Assembly: GCF_029227915.1 (NCBI RefSeq)
Contig: NC_079888.1
Span: forward strand, 6,693,001-6,757,000
From: Hydractinia symbiolongicarpus
Lineage: Eukaryota; Cnidaria; Hydrozoa; Anthoathecata; Hydractiniidae
Direction: 5' to 3'
Length of the DNA: 64,000 bases
Position 1 is the stretch's first letter. The number at the start of each line of letters is the position of its first letter. This document shows positions 46,602-59,588 of the stretch, piece after piece. The position numbers were made by a program, and so were the translations under genes. The notes under the pieces were generated by a model. It made no database searches. It saw only the letters and a program-made list of their open reading frames with translations, and was not told where the DNA came from.

Positions 46602-48680
46602 ATCACTAACTTATGTGTTACGAGCACTGTGATATCTCTATCTTATTCTCCCAAGATGACCAAATAAGATAAATTCGAAAGCAATTTAATAAGGAAGGGC
46701 TAAAAGATTAAATCAGATATCCCTGCATGTGCCATTATTTGAAAATTCTCCTGCATCACAGAGCAGGTAAATGTAGAAAATAACATTTTTGATTCGTCAC
46801 TTTCTAGCCAAACTCGATTTATTGGCCCTACAAATTTGTCTGTTTGTAACATTCGTCACTGAATCCAGGTTACGTCACTTAGGAAGCCAAAAAATGTGGA
46901 CCAAGGAATAATTGACGTAGTTTTCAAATAAAGAAAGTTTCTGCAAACAGCAATTTGGGTAGAGTTGAAATCTAATGTTGATTTTTCTGATATTTTGATA
47001 AATGATCATATCTATTCTAGTTCATATTTAAAGACATAGATATATATAAAATAAAAATTGTGTCAGGTTGCAGAACTGTTAAATAAATACTAATTGACCA
47101 GATAATTATTAAAATTAGAACAAGTAAAATGAAGCCTGCGTCGCTGGTTACTAATCGAATAATACCCCAGTGGGTTTTTTTTATTAGATGGCTTGGCGGC
47201 ATATGAGATTAATTTATTACAATTGACAATATGATCTTCTGGAACGTGATAAATATGTGCTCTAATGCTAAATGGCAACGTGCGACACAAAATATATCAC
47301 CTACTCGAGAATACATGTAGAGCATACTGAATCGTATTATTTTTTTTCGCGTTTAAAAGGAGGTGTTACCAATTACCACTGTGCATGCCAGAAAAAATCA
47401 CAAAAAGATTTCTATCAAATTGTGATTTCTCCTACAAAGTTAGACACGACATATTTTGCAATTTAGGTAATGATATTTGTTACACGCTACGCAGTTATTT
47501 TTTAAAACGAAGAACACGCCCCCTATCACTTGTTGTCTCTCATTTAACTTTCGTTGTAAACCCAGTACAAACCACGCTCTCCAAGAAGACATTGAGAAGA
47601 GGTCGGGATGAGAACAGTATAGCAGCTCCGAGATAGCATTATGTGTGATTTTTTCAACGGAAAATTCTTAGAATGTGAATCCCAAGAGGAAGGCAGAAGG
47701 TTGTTGGTCGATGAAAGGCTAGTAAGTGTTAGTGATTTTAACCTAGCCTTCCCATACGTAGACCCTATCACTGTCGTTGTGCAGCATAGCAGCAAGTCTA
47801 TGGGGTAGGCCAACCTTGTTCCCAGGGAATTTTTTTTTTTTTCTGGTATTGGTACAGCAAGAGGAATTTCGTCGAATTTTAAAAGTAATTCGACACAAGA
47901 TATCGAAATTGGAAAATTCATAACAATATCTTAGGATACTGCTGATATCCCATACGTAGAATTGAAAAAATGTGTGGCACAACTTACAACCTCGAACCCA
48001 GTGCTGTATGGCTCTTCAGGTTCCGTCCTAACGAAATTTGTTAAAATAATGATAATAATGATGGACAATACATTAGTGGTATCTTTACTGATTTTTTACG
48101 TCAATGGTTGTGTTATATATTGCAAATAACGAAATAAGCACAGAGAAATGTAATTTTTTTTCACCTGTTAAGGTCTTTATCCGCTGCAATGAATGAATTA
48201 ACATTTTCTTTGAATTTGGAGGACAACATTCCAGTTGCCAACCCATCTCCCTTTACTTCCTTTAAGACTATATTAATTTGATTAGAAAGTTGCATTTGCT
48301 GGAGAGGAGAATGTGCCAGTATATGTAATCTACATCAAAGGCTAATCGTCTTTTAAAGTTTAATTTGTTTAAAATATTTACTTTCACTCAGAGGTACATC
48401 TCTGTCTATATTGTAACCAATTTTTCCACCATTGGAAAAAAGATTTGGGAAGAAAAATGACTCACACCGTTTATCAGCTAATATTACTTTAATCTTGGAG
48501 GAAAGAATACGGAAGGAGAAACAACTCTTTTAATTCTATTGAAACACTGCGTGAGGTTCTAGCAGGTGTCTGTATAGAAACTTAATTTGAAATTTTGGCG
48601 GTTGTGTGACTAAATTATTCGTGAATAACAATTCGCAACTATGATTGGTTATAAAAACAATTAGATAACTTGATGATGAA
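46602..48680. other. Gene-free stretch
   Basis: A half-copy of the CCAACCTTGTTCCCAGGG foldback arm lies near 47810. The open frames at 47385-47982 on both strands are short and unrecognised. Confidence 0.35.
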
Positions 48681-48857
48681 TCTCTATTATAATAGCCGTA
48701 TTCCGTCTGTCTGTCTCTGCTCGGACCCCCCGCTGAGTTAGAAAATGATGTTACGGAAACACGAATATCAAATGCGATATATTTTTATCCACTTTGTTGC
48801 GACGGGTAAATATAAAGGACGAAAGAACCCGTGGATTTTTGCACGGGCAACGACTAG
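48681..48857 (+). mobile_element. Complete 177-bp mini-Helitron
   Basis: 5' TCTCTATTATAATAGCCGTA follows an A; the 3' end is an imperfect hairpin (CCCGTGGATTTTTGCACGGG), CAACGA and CTAG, followed by T. Thus it has both canonical Helitron ends and an A|T insertion site. Same family as the array at 19443-20097. Confidence 0.8.
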
Positions 48858-50559
48858 TTTGATAATATTATCAAAACAAGAAGCCATATTGAAATCGGTA
48901 AAATTTCTTTTGTTTTTATGTTAACATAATTAGCGAGGAAGCACTTGCTCGACATTTTTGTAAACAAAAAGAAAAAGTTTATATCTCGTTTTAAAACGAC
49001 GTTCTGTTATAAGAAGTTATTTCTTTAGTTAGAATAAACATTAATCCAGCACACAGTTTGTCGGCACTCGTCCGGCGCATATCTATCTATATTGTTTTTC
49101 ATGATCAAAGTGGTATACTCAAGCCTGCAAAAATAGGTTAATATCATGGTTAAACGCTTATTTCCAAACGTATTGTTGAAGTTTTTAACAGCAATGTTTA
49201 CCGACTTATATTAGGCACACTTTCCACACAATAATCACGTGCCTTCAGCGTGTTACAGTCAGATTTCAATAGAAAAAAGTTAGCCCCTATTAAAGGGGAA
49301 TATGGAATTTGATCATTTTTTTGCGAAAAAGACTCGGTCGAGCACCTCACGCACTGATTCTTTTGAAATTAAAAACAATACAAAATTCAATACATTTAAA
49401 GCGTACAGAAATAAAGTTGTTTCTCCTTGCGTATTCTTTCCTCCAAGCTTTAATAAATGTTATATTTTTTCTCCAGAAGCTGTCGCAGCACTTCCTTCAA
49501 TGATTACATGAGTATATTGGTTTTTGGCGAACCAGCTTGCATTTCATTCAGTGGGTATTCTTCCTCAATAGTTCCCTTTTTATTTTTTATCACAAGATTT
49601 TTCATCACTTGTAGCACTTGACACATTGTTTAGATCAGTGATATATTATTAAGTGAAATAATCACATCATTATATAGGGGCGTAAAAATTCTAATGCCGC
49701 TTGGATATACTCCAGTCTGTCTGACTTCTTGAAAATGCCCATGGCCACGATAAAATAATTTTTGTTTAAATTTAGCAGCTATTATGCCATTACTGTTAGC
49801 TCCTCTAGGAAAAATTGAACAGAATCACTAACATCCATTGGGACATTGCACACAGCTCCTTTATTCTTTGGTATTTGACCTTTCTACATAATAGTAACTT
49901 TCGTGAAAAGCATTTGTTTAGCAATAAGTATTCTCTCTAATCTATCCTATGATATGATAGAATGTAGTCTTTTACAGTATACACATGCTATATAGAATAG
50001 TCCATCAGATATCTTACGTTTGAATGCAGCAATCCTACATCGCTTCTTTTTTGCAATAGCATGCTTTCCTGTAGCTTTTAAATTTGTTTCTGTAGACTGT
50101 ATTGGCAATATACTTTGATTGTTTCAATTGCTGCATGCAGTACTGTTGATTTTATTTTTGTTTCATATACAATACAGGAAGCAATACACTTTTTTTCATC
50201 GTATTTTGTTGTATTTTTTATTTTTTTGGTATAGCTACAGCATCAACAATACGTTTCGACTTTTTTATTTCATCTTGTTTTATTTAATATGTCTTTATTT
50301 TTTTCACGATACAATGCTTTTCTTCTGCTTTCATGATTTGTCTGAAGAAAAGGTGATTTTCGTTTTAATAAATCTCTTGACTGAGAGGCCAACATAGAAA
50401 CTCTAATAAATTGACATTTATATTGTGTACATATATCGCATATATACATTTTGCAACCTGGAATAAGGAAGAAAATTTGAGGAAATTCTAAATCAGGACA
50501 ATGTGCATCAAAAAGAAAATAATGTTCTCGGTCCATACAACACCTACTGTGAATCCACA
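48858..50559. other. Gene-free stretch
   Basis: AT-rich; open frames at 49302-49511 and 50119-50397 are phenylalanine/leucine-rich and unrecognised. Confidence 0.35.
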
Positions 50560-51176
50560 TACAACAATTGAGAATTCAGCACCCACATCATTATTAGATC
50601 CAAATAATTAGAAACTGTTTGTGCAATTATAGAGAAAACCTGTTTCATTATGTATATCAAAGTCATTGTCATCAAAATTAAGGAGAGTCGGAAGATTAAG
50701 AATAGAATGTGTTCTCTCAACATTTTGCTCACATTAAATTTCATCACCTTTTTTTAGTATAGAATCTAAATCAGATTAGGTCCATAAAGCAACGCGCTCA
50801 TATACGCTGTAAGATACTGCGAACAGACAGTTACATCAGCACTGTGATCCAGCAGAATTTCCAAACATAATGCCACCTTGATAGCAAGATGCTTTGACAG
50901 ATTTCTAAATATCATATATTCCAGGGCCAAGTTTACTGTCAATATGTCCTGCTTGAGTGATTAAAAGGAGTTGGACAGTTGGTATATTCCAATGACATGA
51001 AAAAAATTATGAAGGAGTCTGACTAAAAGATATATAGCATGCATTGGATTACTACGTTTATTGATTATTGATGTACAAAATATCTTTTTTTGCAAGATTT
51101 TCCATAGAATGCACTATAAAAAACACCAACGTAAACTTCGTATGCTTGCAATGTGATAATTTTAAATTTCAAACTT

Positions 51177-51238
51177 GGCATGCCCGGGGTTTAAACTCAA
51201 GACCTCCCGCGCTGAAAGCGAATGCTCTACAACAAGAA
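51177..51238 (-). repeat. tRNA-like segment, copy 1
   Basis: On the minus strand GTAGAGCATTCGCTTTCAGC is followed by GGGAGGTCTTGAGTTTAAAC, resembling the D-arm to T-arm of a tRNA. It lacks the 5' acceptor half and B-box consensus is degraded, so it is a tRNA-derived relic. Confidence 0.5.
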
Positions 51239-52085
51239 AAAGAGTTAAAAATAAACAAAATATAAAGCATAAAAAATATCACGAAAGTATACTACGCTGT
51301 TTGAACTTTTTCGAACTATTAAGTTCGCTAAAAACTATTATATGAAACCTTCTTAGTTTATACTGTTGTAGCTCCTGTACTTACAATAGATTACAATATA
51401 TTTGTATTTCTAGTTGGTGTTAATAATGATTGTGTGATTTATGAAATATTTCAATTTTTGATGAATCAGTCTGGGGCCAACTGAAAAAAAGCAAAAAAAT
51501 ACGAGTAAATCTTAATTGTTCAAAGAAAGAAATAGATGTAGTTAGAAAAAAGTATTACCAAATCTGTTACAAACAGCACACTTTCATTAAAAAGAATCCT
51601 GTGCACAGTTATGGCGCGGGGACAAACGAAAGGAAGAGAATCGTAGCCTTTACGTTCTTTCGGAGTATCTCTGAAATTATATTTCCTTATGTTGTATATA
51701 ACCAAGCTTTGCAAAATCGTTTTTAAAAGTTTTTAATGTGATGGAAAATTGATACGTAGATGTTTGAAAATAATTTCTGAATAATTTAAATTCCCGATCT
51801 GTTGACTATAATGATCGGCCTGTGCGTTAGCCGAGAAGGAAGATATTTTTATACAAAACAAAAATTGCTGATGTGAAACACGAGTTTGTTGAAGTAAAGA
51901 AGGCAAACGACATTTTTGGCCAGCAGTTTTTTTTGCTGTCGTAAACACACATTACACAAATCTCCATATCTTAACAGTACTTGTATTTTGATAAACATAA
52001 CGCTCGCGAGCGTCTTCAGCCTCTGATTTATTAACAAAAATAGACGTATGCTGAGTAGGATAGGGAGGTTCGACTCAGTATATAA

Positions 52086-52336
52086 CTATTTCTGCGGTAT
52101 TTCTACGGTATTTCTACGGTATTTCTACGGTATTTCTACGATATTTCTACGGTATTTCTACGGTATTTCTGCGGTATTTCTACGGTATTTCTACGGTATT
52201 TCTACGATATTTCTACGGTATTTCCACGGTATTTCTACGGTATTTCTACGGTATTTCTACGGTATTTCTACGGTATTTCTACGGTATTTCTACGGTATTT
52301 CTGCGATATTTCTACGATATTTCTACGGTATTTCTG
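52086..52336 (+). repeat. 11-bp minisatellite, about 23 units (copy 1)
   Basis: Unit GGTATTTCTAC with GATATTTCTAC and GGTATTTCTGC variants. An open frame across it encodes an 11-residue repeat (YFYGISTVFLR) because 11 is not a multiple of three; this is not evidence of a protein. Confidence 0.9.
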
Positions 52337-53262
52337 CCCTACTTAAAAGTTATATATTAGAAGGTTTTATATATTAAACAATCTTTCTTCCCACAAAAAG
52401 AATTGCAAAATAAAAGACGCGTTCTTTCTAAATTTTTAATATTTTTTTTATCTTTAAAAAATGTAGCTGATTGTAAAAGTTACTATGTCGACAAAACCAG
52501 AATATTCGTCCCAGCTTTTTTTTTGCTCCTGGTGTATTTGGCGGTATTTCAATGGCCTTCTTTTCCATGCCCACCATCTAGCTTGTTTTCTTCGACCACT
52601 TTCTTTCTTATCCTTACTACTTACCAGGACGGTAATAATTGTTAATACAACAATTGAGAATTCAGCACCCACATCATTATTAGATCCAAATAATTAGAAA
52701 CTGTTTGTGCAATTATAGAGAAAACCTGTTTCATTATGTATATCAAAGTCATTGTCATCAAAATTAAGGAGAGTCGGAAGATTAAGAATAGAATGTGTTC
52801 TCTCAACATTTTGCTCACATTAAATTTCATCACCTTTTTTTAGTATAGAATCTAAATCAGATTAGGTCCATAAAGCAACGCGCCTATATACGCTGTAAGA
52901 TACTGCGAACAGACAGTTACATCAGCACTGTGATCCAGCAGAATTTCCAAACATAATGCCACCTTGATAGCAAGATGCTTTGACAGATTTCTAAATATCA
53001 TATGTTCCAGGGCCAAGTTTACTGTCAATATGTCCTGCTTGAGTGATTAAAAGGAGTTGGACAGTTGGTATATTCCAATGACATAAAAAAAATTATGAAG
53101 GAGTCTGGTTAAAAGATATATAGCATGCATTGGATTACTACGTTTATTGATTATTGATGTACAAAATATCTTTTTTTGCAAGATTTTCCATAGAATGCAC
53201 TATAAAAAACACCAACGTAAACTTCGTATGCTTGCAATGTGATAATTTTAAATTTCAAACTT

Positions 53263-53324
53263 GGCATGCCCGGGGTTCAAACTCAAGACCTCCCGCACTG
53301 AAAGCGAATGCTCTACCACAAGAA
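53263..53324 (-). repeat. tRNA-like segment, copy 2
   Basis: Same segment in the second duplicate. It has GAGTTTGAACCCC, closer to a B box than copy 1, and GGTAGAGCATTCGC as the D-arm part. The 5' acceptor strand is absent. Confidence 0.5.
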
Positions 53325-54169
53325 AAAGAGTTAAAAATAAACAAAATATAAAGCATAAAAAATATCACGAAAGTATACTACGCTGTTTGAACTTTTTCGA
53401 ACTATTAAGTTCGCTAAAAACTAATATATGAACCTTCTTAGTTTATACTGTTGTGGCTCCTGTACTTACAATAGATTACAATATATTTGTATTTCTAGTT
53501 GGTGTTAATAATGATTGTGTGATTTATGAAATATTTCAATTTTTAATGAATCAGTCTGGGGCCAACTGAAAAAAAGCAAAAAAATACGAGTAAATCTTAA
53601 TTGTTCAAAGAAAGAAATAGATGTAGTTAGAAAAATGTATTACCAAATCTGTTACAAACAGCACACTTTCATTAAAAAGAATCCTGTGCACAGTTATGGC
53701 GCGGGGACAAACGAAAGGAAGAGAATCGTAGCCTTTACGTTCTTTCGGAGTATTTCTGAAATTAGATTTCCTTATGTTGTATATAACCAAGCTTTGCAAA
53801 ATCGTTTTTAAAAGTTTTTAATGTGATGGAAAATTGATACGTAGATGTTTGAAAACAATTTCTGAATAATTTAAATTCCCGATCTGTTGACGATAACGAT
53901 CGGCCTGTGCGTTAGCCGAGAAGGAAGATATTTTTATACAAAACAAAAATTGCTGATGTGAAACACGAGTTTGTTGAAGTAAAGAAGCCAAACGACATCT
54001 CAGGCCAGCAGTTTTTTTGCTGTCGTAAACACACATTACGCAAATCTCCATATCTTAACAGTACTTGTATTTTGATAAACATAACGCTCGCGAGCGTCTT
54101 CAGCCTCTGATTTATTAACAAAAATAGACGTATGCTGAGTAGGATAGGGAGGTTCGACTCAGTATATAA

Positions 54170-54443
54170 CTATTTCTGCGGTATTTCTACGGTATTTCTG
54201 CGGTATTTCTACGGTATTTCTACGGTATTTCTACGGTATTTCTACGGTATTTCTGCGGTATTTCTACGGTATTTCTACGGTATTTCTACGGTATTTCTAC
54301 GGTATTTCTACGGTATTTCTACGGTATTTCTACGGTATTTCTACGGTATTTCTACGATATTTCTACGATATTTCTACGGTATTTCTACGGTATTTCTACG
54401 GTATTTCTGCGGTATTTCTACGGTATTTCTACGGTATTTTCTG
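54170..54443 (+). repeat. 11-bp minisatellite, about 26 units (copy 2)
   Basis: Same unit as in copy 1 but with a different order and number of variant units, so the arrays have changed since the segmental duplication. Confidence 0.9.
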
Positions 54444-54755
54444 CGCTACTTAAAAGTTATATATTAGAAGGTTTTATATATTGAACAATCTTTCCACCCA
54501 CAAAAGGAATTGCAAATTAAAAGACGCTTTCTTTCTAAATTTTTAATATTTTTTTGTATGTTTAAAAAATGTAGCTGATTGTAAAAGTTACTATGTCGAC
54601 ACAAACCAGAATATTCGTCCCAGTTTTTTCTTTGCTCCTGCTGTATTTGGCGGTATTTCAATGGCCTTCTTCTCCATGCCCACCATCTAGCTTGCTTTCT
54701 TCGACCACTTTCTTTCTTATCCTTAATACTTACCAGGACGGTAATAATTGTTAAT

Positions 54756-55235
54756 GTCAGCATGGGGGATAAAGCTCAGGTCTCTTCATGTAGATCAGTT
54801 GTAAATGTTTACAAATTTCCGTACATGCGCCTAGATCCGGACAGGCAATAAAAAGGCAAATTAGGTATTAAATGTAATTTATAGATTTTAAATAAAAGAT
54901 CAATATTGAACTGGAGTCAACTAAGCTCTCGTCAGTAGTTACTAACTATAAGTTAGCTCTGAGACAGCTTAAATAAATAAATCTGAGACAAATTAAAGTG
55001 TATCCATTGCACTTGTAGGCAATCTTGGTGCTATCAACAGAACCTATTCTTGATGGAAATCAGCAATGAATTTTTTAACAGTGATAAACCAACGAAACTT
55101 GGGTATTTGAGCTCTTTTATACTTTGAGACTACCTATACGTGCTTTCAGATGTATTTTCTAATTTACGCACCCCCAATATTTAGTAAAAGTTTAAATACC
55201 CCCAATACTCTTAACCTTTAGAGAGCCCAATTTCA
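54756..55235. other. Gene-free stretch
   Basis: AT-rich sequence between the duplication and a mini-Helitron; nothing recognised. Confidence 0.35.
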
Positions 55236-55391
55236 TCTACTTCAATTTATATTATAATACCCGTATACGTCTGTCCGTCCGTCTGTCTGTCACGCAAAAT
55301 GGTAGCTTAGCTGCGCAAGTAGCGAGACGCACGCAGTGCGGTATAAAAAGGACGGGCGAACCCGTGGATATTTCCACGGGCTAACGACTAG
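55236..55391 (+). mobile_element. Mini-Helitron, about 156 bp
   Basis: The 3' end is a perfect hairpin (CCCGTGGATATTTCCACGGG), CTAACGA and CTAG followed by T. The 5' part carries TATTATAATACCCGTATACG and a CTGTC-repeat zone as in the 48681 copy. The exact 5' base is less clear; TC at 55236 after A is the best fit. Confidence 0.7.
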
Positions 55392-55629
55392 TATGTTCAA
55401 TTCCATTACATTAAAGATAGTAGCGCTTTCTGAATATTTAATGGTCGTTAAATAAGTTTTTCGTCAGGTTAAGGCTTTAAAGTTGTAAAAGCAGCTTTTT
55501 TGTTAAATCAGCTTCTAGCATTTAAACGTCAGCACTTATCCTTAATTCCATTACATAAAAAAGATGACTTTGTTGAATGAACGCTTTGAAGTTGACTCGT
55601 CTTACCTTCTAAACCTGCAGCGAAAAAAA

Positions 55630-55657
55630 CAGACGGAATACGGCTATATTAAAGAGA
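55630..55657 (-). mobile_element. Mini-Helitron 5'-end fragment
   Basis: The minus strand reads TCTCTTTAATATAGCCGTAT then TCCGTCTG, the family's 5' terminus, and is lost after about 28 bases. Confidence 0.5.
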
Positions 55658-56124
55658 TTGAACACCGACGTTTAAATGTTGGAAGCTGCGGTTAGGAACG
55701 CTTTAATGGAAAGTAATTTTTTTATAATCAACATTGATGTAAGCAACGGTTTTGGAATTTCTGAAATTAATGGTTTTATAATTGTTTTAAAATTGTCGCT
55801 TATGAAAGTGTTTCCCATAAAAGTGTTTTTTGTTATCTATCGACCTTTTTTACCTTCAAAACGTTAAGCTTTCACTTTAAACAGGTAAGTATGAAATGCG
55901 TGGGTACGGAATCCCACTCTGTGCAAAAATTTGGTTAAACTTCGAAGGAAGCACACATCGATAGACAACAGAAATTTGACACCGACCTTCAACACTTCAT
56001 CAACTTATACCGTTTTTGTGTGGTTCAGCTAGATATTAAGGAGGTTCTTGTTGATAACAACACCCAAATTGTACGCACTAATTACCTTATCTTTGTTCAG
56101 TCGTCTATACTGGGAACCACCTTT

Positions 56125-56252
56125 AGGAGAACATAGATAAGCAACCATGTTTACCTAGGAGGACATAGATAAGCAACCGTGTTTACCTAGGAGAACATAG
56201 ATAAGCAACCGTGTTTACCTAGGAGGACATAGATAAGCAACCATGTTTACCG
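56125..56252. repeat. 32-bp tandem repeat, four units
   Basis: Units AGGAGAACATAGATAAGCAA followed by CCATGTTTACCT, alternating with AGGAGGAC and CCGTG variants. The two variant positions alternate in a way that suggests a 64-bp higher-order unit. Confidence 0.85.
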
Positions 56253-56374
56253 TAAATTGCTCCTAAACAATTAAACTTCCTTTTCCATTCAATTATTATT
56301 ATTTTCCATTTCTTGCTCTCAGGAGCCTTAAAAAACTTCCCTTTGAAAGTGTCTCATTAAACTTTGCAAGTGTC

Positions 56375-56637
56375 TTTAAGTAAGTAAGTAACGGAAAGTT
56401 TTAACGTCCTTGGGGATTCCATCCTAACGGTTGGCTCTTCCTCCCCGACTGTAACTATGTTACATTACCGCCAGAGATACGTATAGCATTGCTTGCCTGC
56501 CACACAAGCCAATTAGCGGTCAGTAAATGTCACCAAATGGGCCGACAACACTGCATTTAAAGTGTGCCGGAGTGGGGACTCGAACCTGAAACCTTATGAT
56601 TACAAGTCAAATGCGCTACAACTACACCATCTCCCTT
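56375..56637 (-). mobile_element. tRNA-derived SINE with (CTTA)n tail
   Basis: On the minus strand the head GGAGATGGTGTAGTTGTAGC has an A-box-like TGGTGTAGTTG, then GACTTGTAATC (anticodon-loop-like) and a perfect B box GGTTCGAGTCC. The body runs about 190 bases to a TTACTTACTTAC tail. The head is not a functional tRNA because the acceptor arms do not pair fully. Confidence 0.8.
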
Positions 56638-57660
56638 TAACAATACATCCAACAGTTAAAGTCTGTTTCCATTAAATCCGTAAATTCTGTGCAACTATTG
56701 TTTTACTATTTTTCACCTATGTTCAAACATTCTTTGTGCAACGTCTTGAGGTAGTTTTTGTGTTTCCAATAATTTCCAATGACTGTCGAGCATATGTCAA
56801 TGGAAACTGATCTTTTACTGTCCATTGACATGAACTAATTTATAGTTGCAAGGTACCAAAAAAGTCTTTCTGCTATTTTATTGCTTCTTTCTTATGGTCA
56901 TTACGTTCTGTCTACTCCTAACAATTTCAAGAAATGTCCAATTTTAGAAGAAAACATAAATAAATTCACTTGTCTTATAATATCTGATTAAGATCATTTG
57001 ACTCGATGAATTCAATTTTCGGACTTGCTTTTTGTTCTCTAGAAGGAAACATGCATTGCTTTTCTTACCATGCATGACCTTTCTGTTTTCCTGAAAATTT
57101 GTGCGTAACCTGATTCTTTGTGTCTATATTCCCTTTCTTGTCTTCTCTTTGCTGTAACTTTCTTCGTAAGGTAATCAACAATATGATTTTTCAACGTACA
57201 CCACAGCCGCCATTTTTAAATGCTTTTTTTGCTCAATTAACCTTTTAGTAGACATTGCCTGCTCAAGAGCGTTATTGAGGTTGCGAGTGCTTATCGCCTA
57301 TTTCAACTATCTTTGCGATTAAAGTGAACTTCCGGCTTTAAAGTCACTTTGCGTACGTTTTGTAATAAATCAGACCTTGTTCTTTGCAACAGGTTTGCAG
57401 TTCTGTGTAAGATTACCAAATAGTTTTGAGGGAGGAACATTTAAGGTTGATAATCCACAGACATTCAACGGTGGTTGTTTTTCTCCTAGGTTAACGGTCA
57501 CACTTTCATGGAGGGATTGAAATTCAAAACCCATGTATTAAATATACACACAGGTTTTCTATATAACACCATTGTATCTATCAGTTTGACCATTTTCTTG
57601 TGGGTTATGAGACTGCTTTTCTTTTATTGCGAAAAAATTGTTTGAGTTTTTTACTCATAA

Positions 57661-57929
57661 ATGATGCTCCTCTATCTGAATGCACATAGGAAGGCAGTCT
57701 AAAGATTAAGAAAATCAACAATAAAAATTTAATTACTGTTGTGGTAGAAACATCTGGACATGGTATAGCAAATAATAGTCATTTATTGCAGTCAAAATGC
57801 AATAATTTTGTAGATGCTGATGGCATAAAGATTCTACTTGCCACAACTGCTATGAAAATGGTCAATACAAAAAGTGGTGTCGCTCATCATCTAGACAACA
57901 ACCACCATCGATTTAAAATCACAAAGTAA
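57661..57929 (+). other. Unassigned open frame
   Basis: From about 57690 the plus strand is open through IKKINNKNLITVVVETSGHG to a TAA at 57929. The composition is somewhat coding-like but no family is recognised and no splice context was found. Confidence 0.2.
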
Positions 57930-58272
57930 CGGATCCGCTGCCGCTATGCATTTTTCATCATGGGTATTGCAAAAATATTTTTAACTTAAGAGGACATGGA
58001 GCTGTATAAACATGGTATGTGGTTATAAGAACCTCAATTTTCTTGTGAACCTGGAATTAATAAAATAATCCAAGCGGAAAACATTTTCCGGAAAAAATGA
58101 CGTAATTTACAACTCTGCTAGCTTATGTCAACAATAAAACATTTTTTTATTCTGTTAATTAATGAAAAGTTGATGAGTCATTTAACGCATTGTTTATTTT
58201 ACAGATTAGTTATGTAATTTAAAAAGTCTATAAACGCATTGTAGATGAATTGTTCAGTAAGACAATATCTAA

Positions 58273-58340
58273 ACAACAACAAAAACAACAAAAGCAACGA
58301 CAACAACAACAATGACAATGACAATTACGACGACGAAAAC
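58273..58340. repeat. (CAA)n-rich simple repeat
   Basis: Interrupted CAACAA, CAATGA and CGACGA runs on the plus strand. Confidence 0.8.
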
Positions 58341-59588
58341 AAGGTAGCTACATACTTTTACATATTTGAAGTACTGCTTCACATTAAAATCAGTGATACA
58401 TGCAAAGGATGAAAAATACGTTAGATTTGTTAAAACAATATAAAAATACGATATGTGTGGCTAATGCAATGGCCTCAACGCTTTTCCTTTTAGCAAGTGA
58501 CTAACGCAGAATCTTTGAAATCTAAGTCAGCATTCAGTTTCTAGATCTGCAACGTGCAGTTTTTCTTTTCTTGCTACACATTATGGCGTTTTTTATTTGG
58601 GAGAAAAGTATTTACTCTTCTCATAATGCCCCATATTCTCCTCCCCCCCTCCCTAGCCACACCTCTCAGCACCATTTTGCAAACACTTTGTGTAGTTTCA
58701 AGCAACTCTATAAGCATGATTTTGTTATAGTACTTAGAAATTTAGAATTGTTAATAACGCAGCAATTTCGTACTCATTCCTTTGTTGATCTTTTGTTGTA
58801 AGCGACTGTTTCAACACGTAATGGCTACAAAAAATGTCATATTGGTTAGCACTGTTGCGAAATTTTGTATAATTCAATCACCGGAGGACATCGTTAACTG
58901 TTTCCTCTTTGTTGTTTTATTAGATAGTGTATTTTTAGTATCGTCAGTTTAACCACATAATGAAATAAAAAGCGTCAGAAAGGTGTTCTTCACAATTTTG
59001 ATTATGTGGTTGTATATTGCAAAATACAATGAAAATGATTGCGTAAAAGAATTAGTTATAAACTTATTAAAGTTCCACATGCTCATATGCGGGTCACGAT
59101 GAATCAATTCTTTACAAACTGCCAGAATAGTCTAGATTACAAATTGAAGGACTTCATCCTCCTAGGATACAGCCGATAACCTTTTCTTAAAATTCGTGTA
59201 AGCCACTTAACTTAAGTTAACTTTCATTTCGTAACAACTACCTTAAATACTATGTACGATAAGAATCAAACCATCATATAATGCAAATTTGTGTGTCATT
59301 TGTTTATTGAAAATAAAAAACTGTATATCCCGAAATACGAACATGGGCCATGTTCGCATCGCCGTCCCGGGGTCAGAAAAAATACAAGATGCCCTGGGGA
59401 CGAGGTTGGTGTAAAGCTCAAAGCAATTTTACTCTTTTTTTAATTTTTCTCGACCGTGGGTACACGATTTACAACAATCGAGCTGCCCCAGAGTTCCTGC
59501 AGTGCTCAATACTGGCTCTGGTATCCACTGACGAAGGCTTGTTAGCCGAAATACCAAAGTTGTCTGGATTCTCACGAATCCTTTTGCC

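Larger units (their letters stand above)
50560..52645. repeat. Tandem duplication, copy 1
   Basis: Starts TACAACAATTGAGAATTCAG and is repeated from 52646 with only scattered differences. It contains a tRNA-like segment (about 51177-51236) and an 11-bp minisatellite. No host gene was recognised in the unit. Confidence 0.9.
52646..54755. repeat. Tandem duplication, copy 2
   Basis: Direct repeat of copy 1 at an offset of 2,086 bases. It ends GGTAATAATTGTTAAT, the same bases that end copy 1. It is about 24 bases longer, mostly because its minisatellite has more units. Near identity suggests a recent event. Confidence 0.9.

Noticed and set aside
51177-51238. Possible functional tRNA gene
   Set aside because: Only the D-arm to T-arm part is tRNA-like; the 5' acceptor strand is missing and the same segment is simply duplicated at 53263.
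52048-54467. Two repetitive proteins of about 110 residues (YFYGISTVFLR repeats)
   Set aside because: They are translations of an 11-bp minisatellite, which is open in several frames by chance.
56564-56637. Possible functional tRNA (TGT anticodon-like loop)
   Set aside because: The acceptor arms do not pair properly and it is followed by a SINE body and tail, so it is a SINE head.
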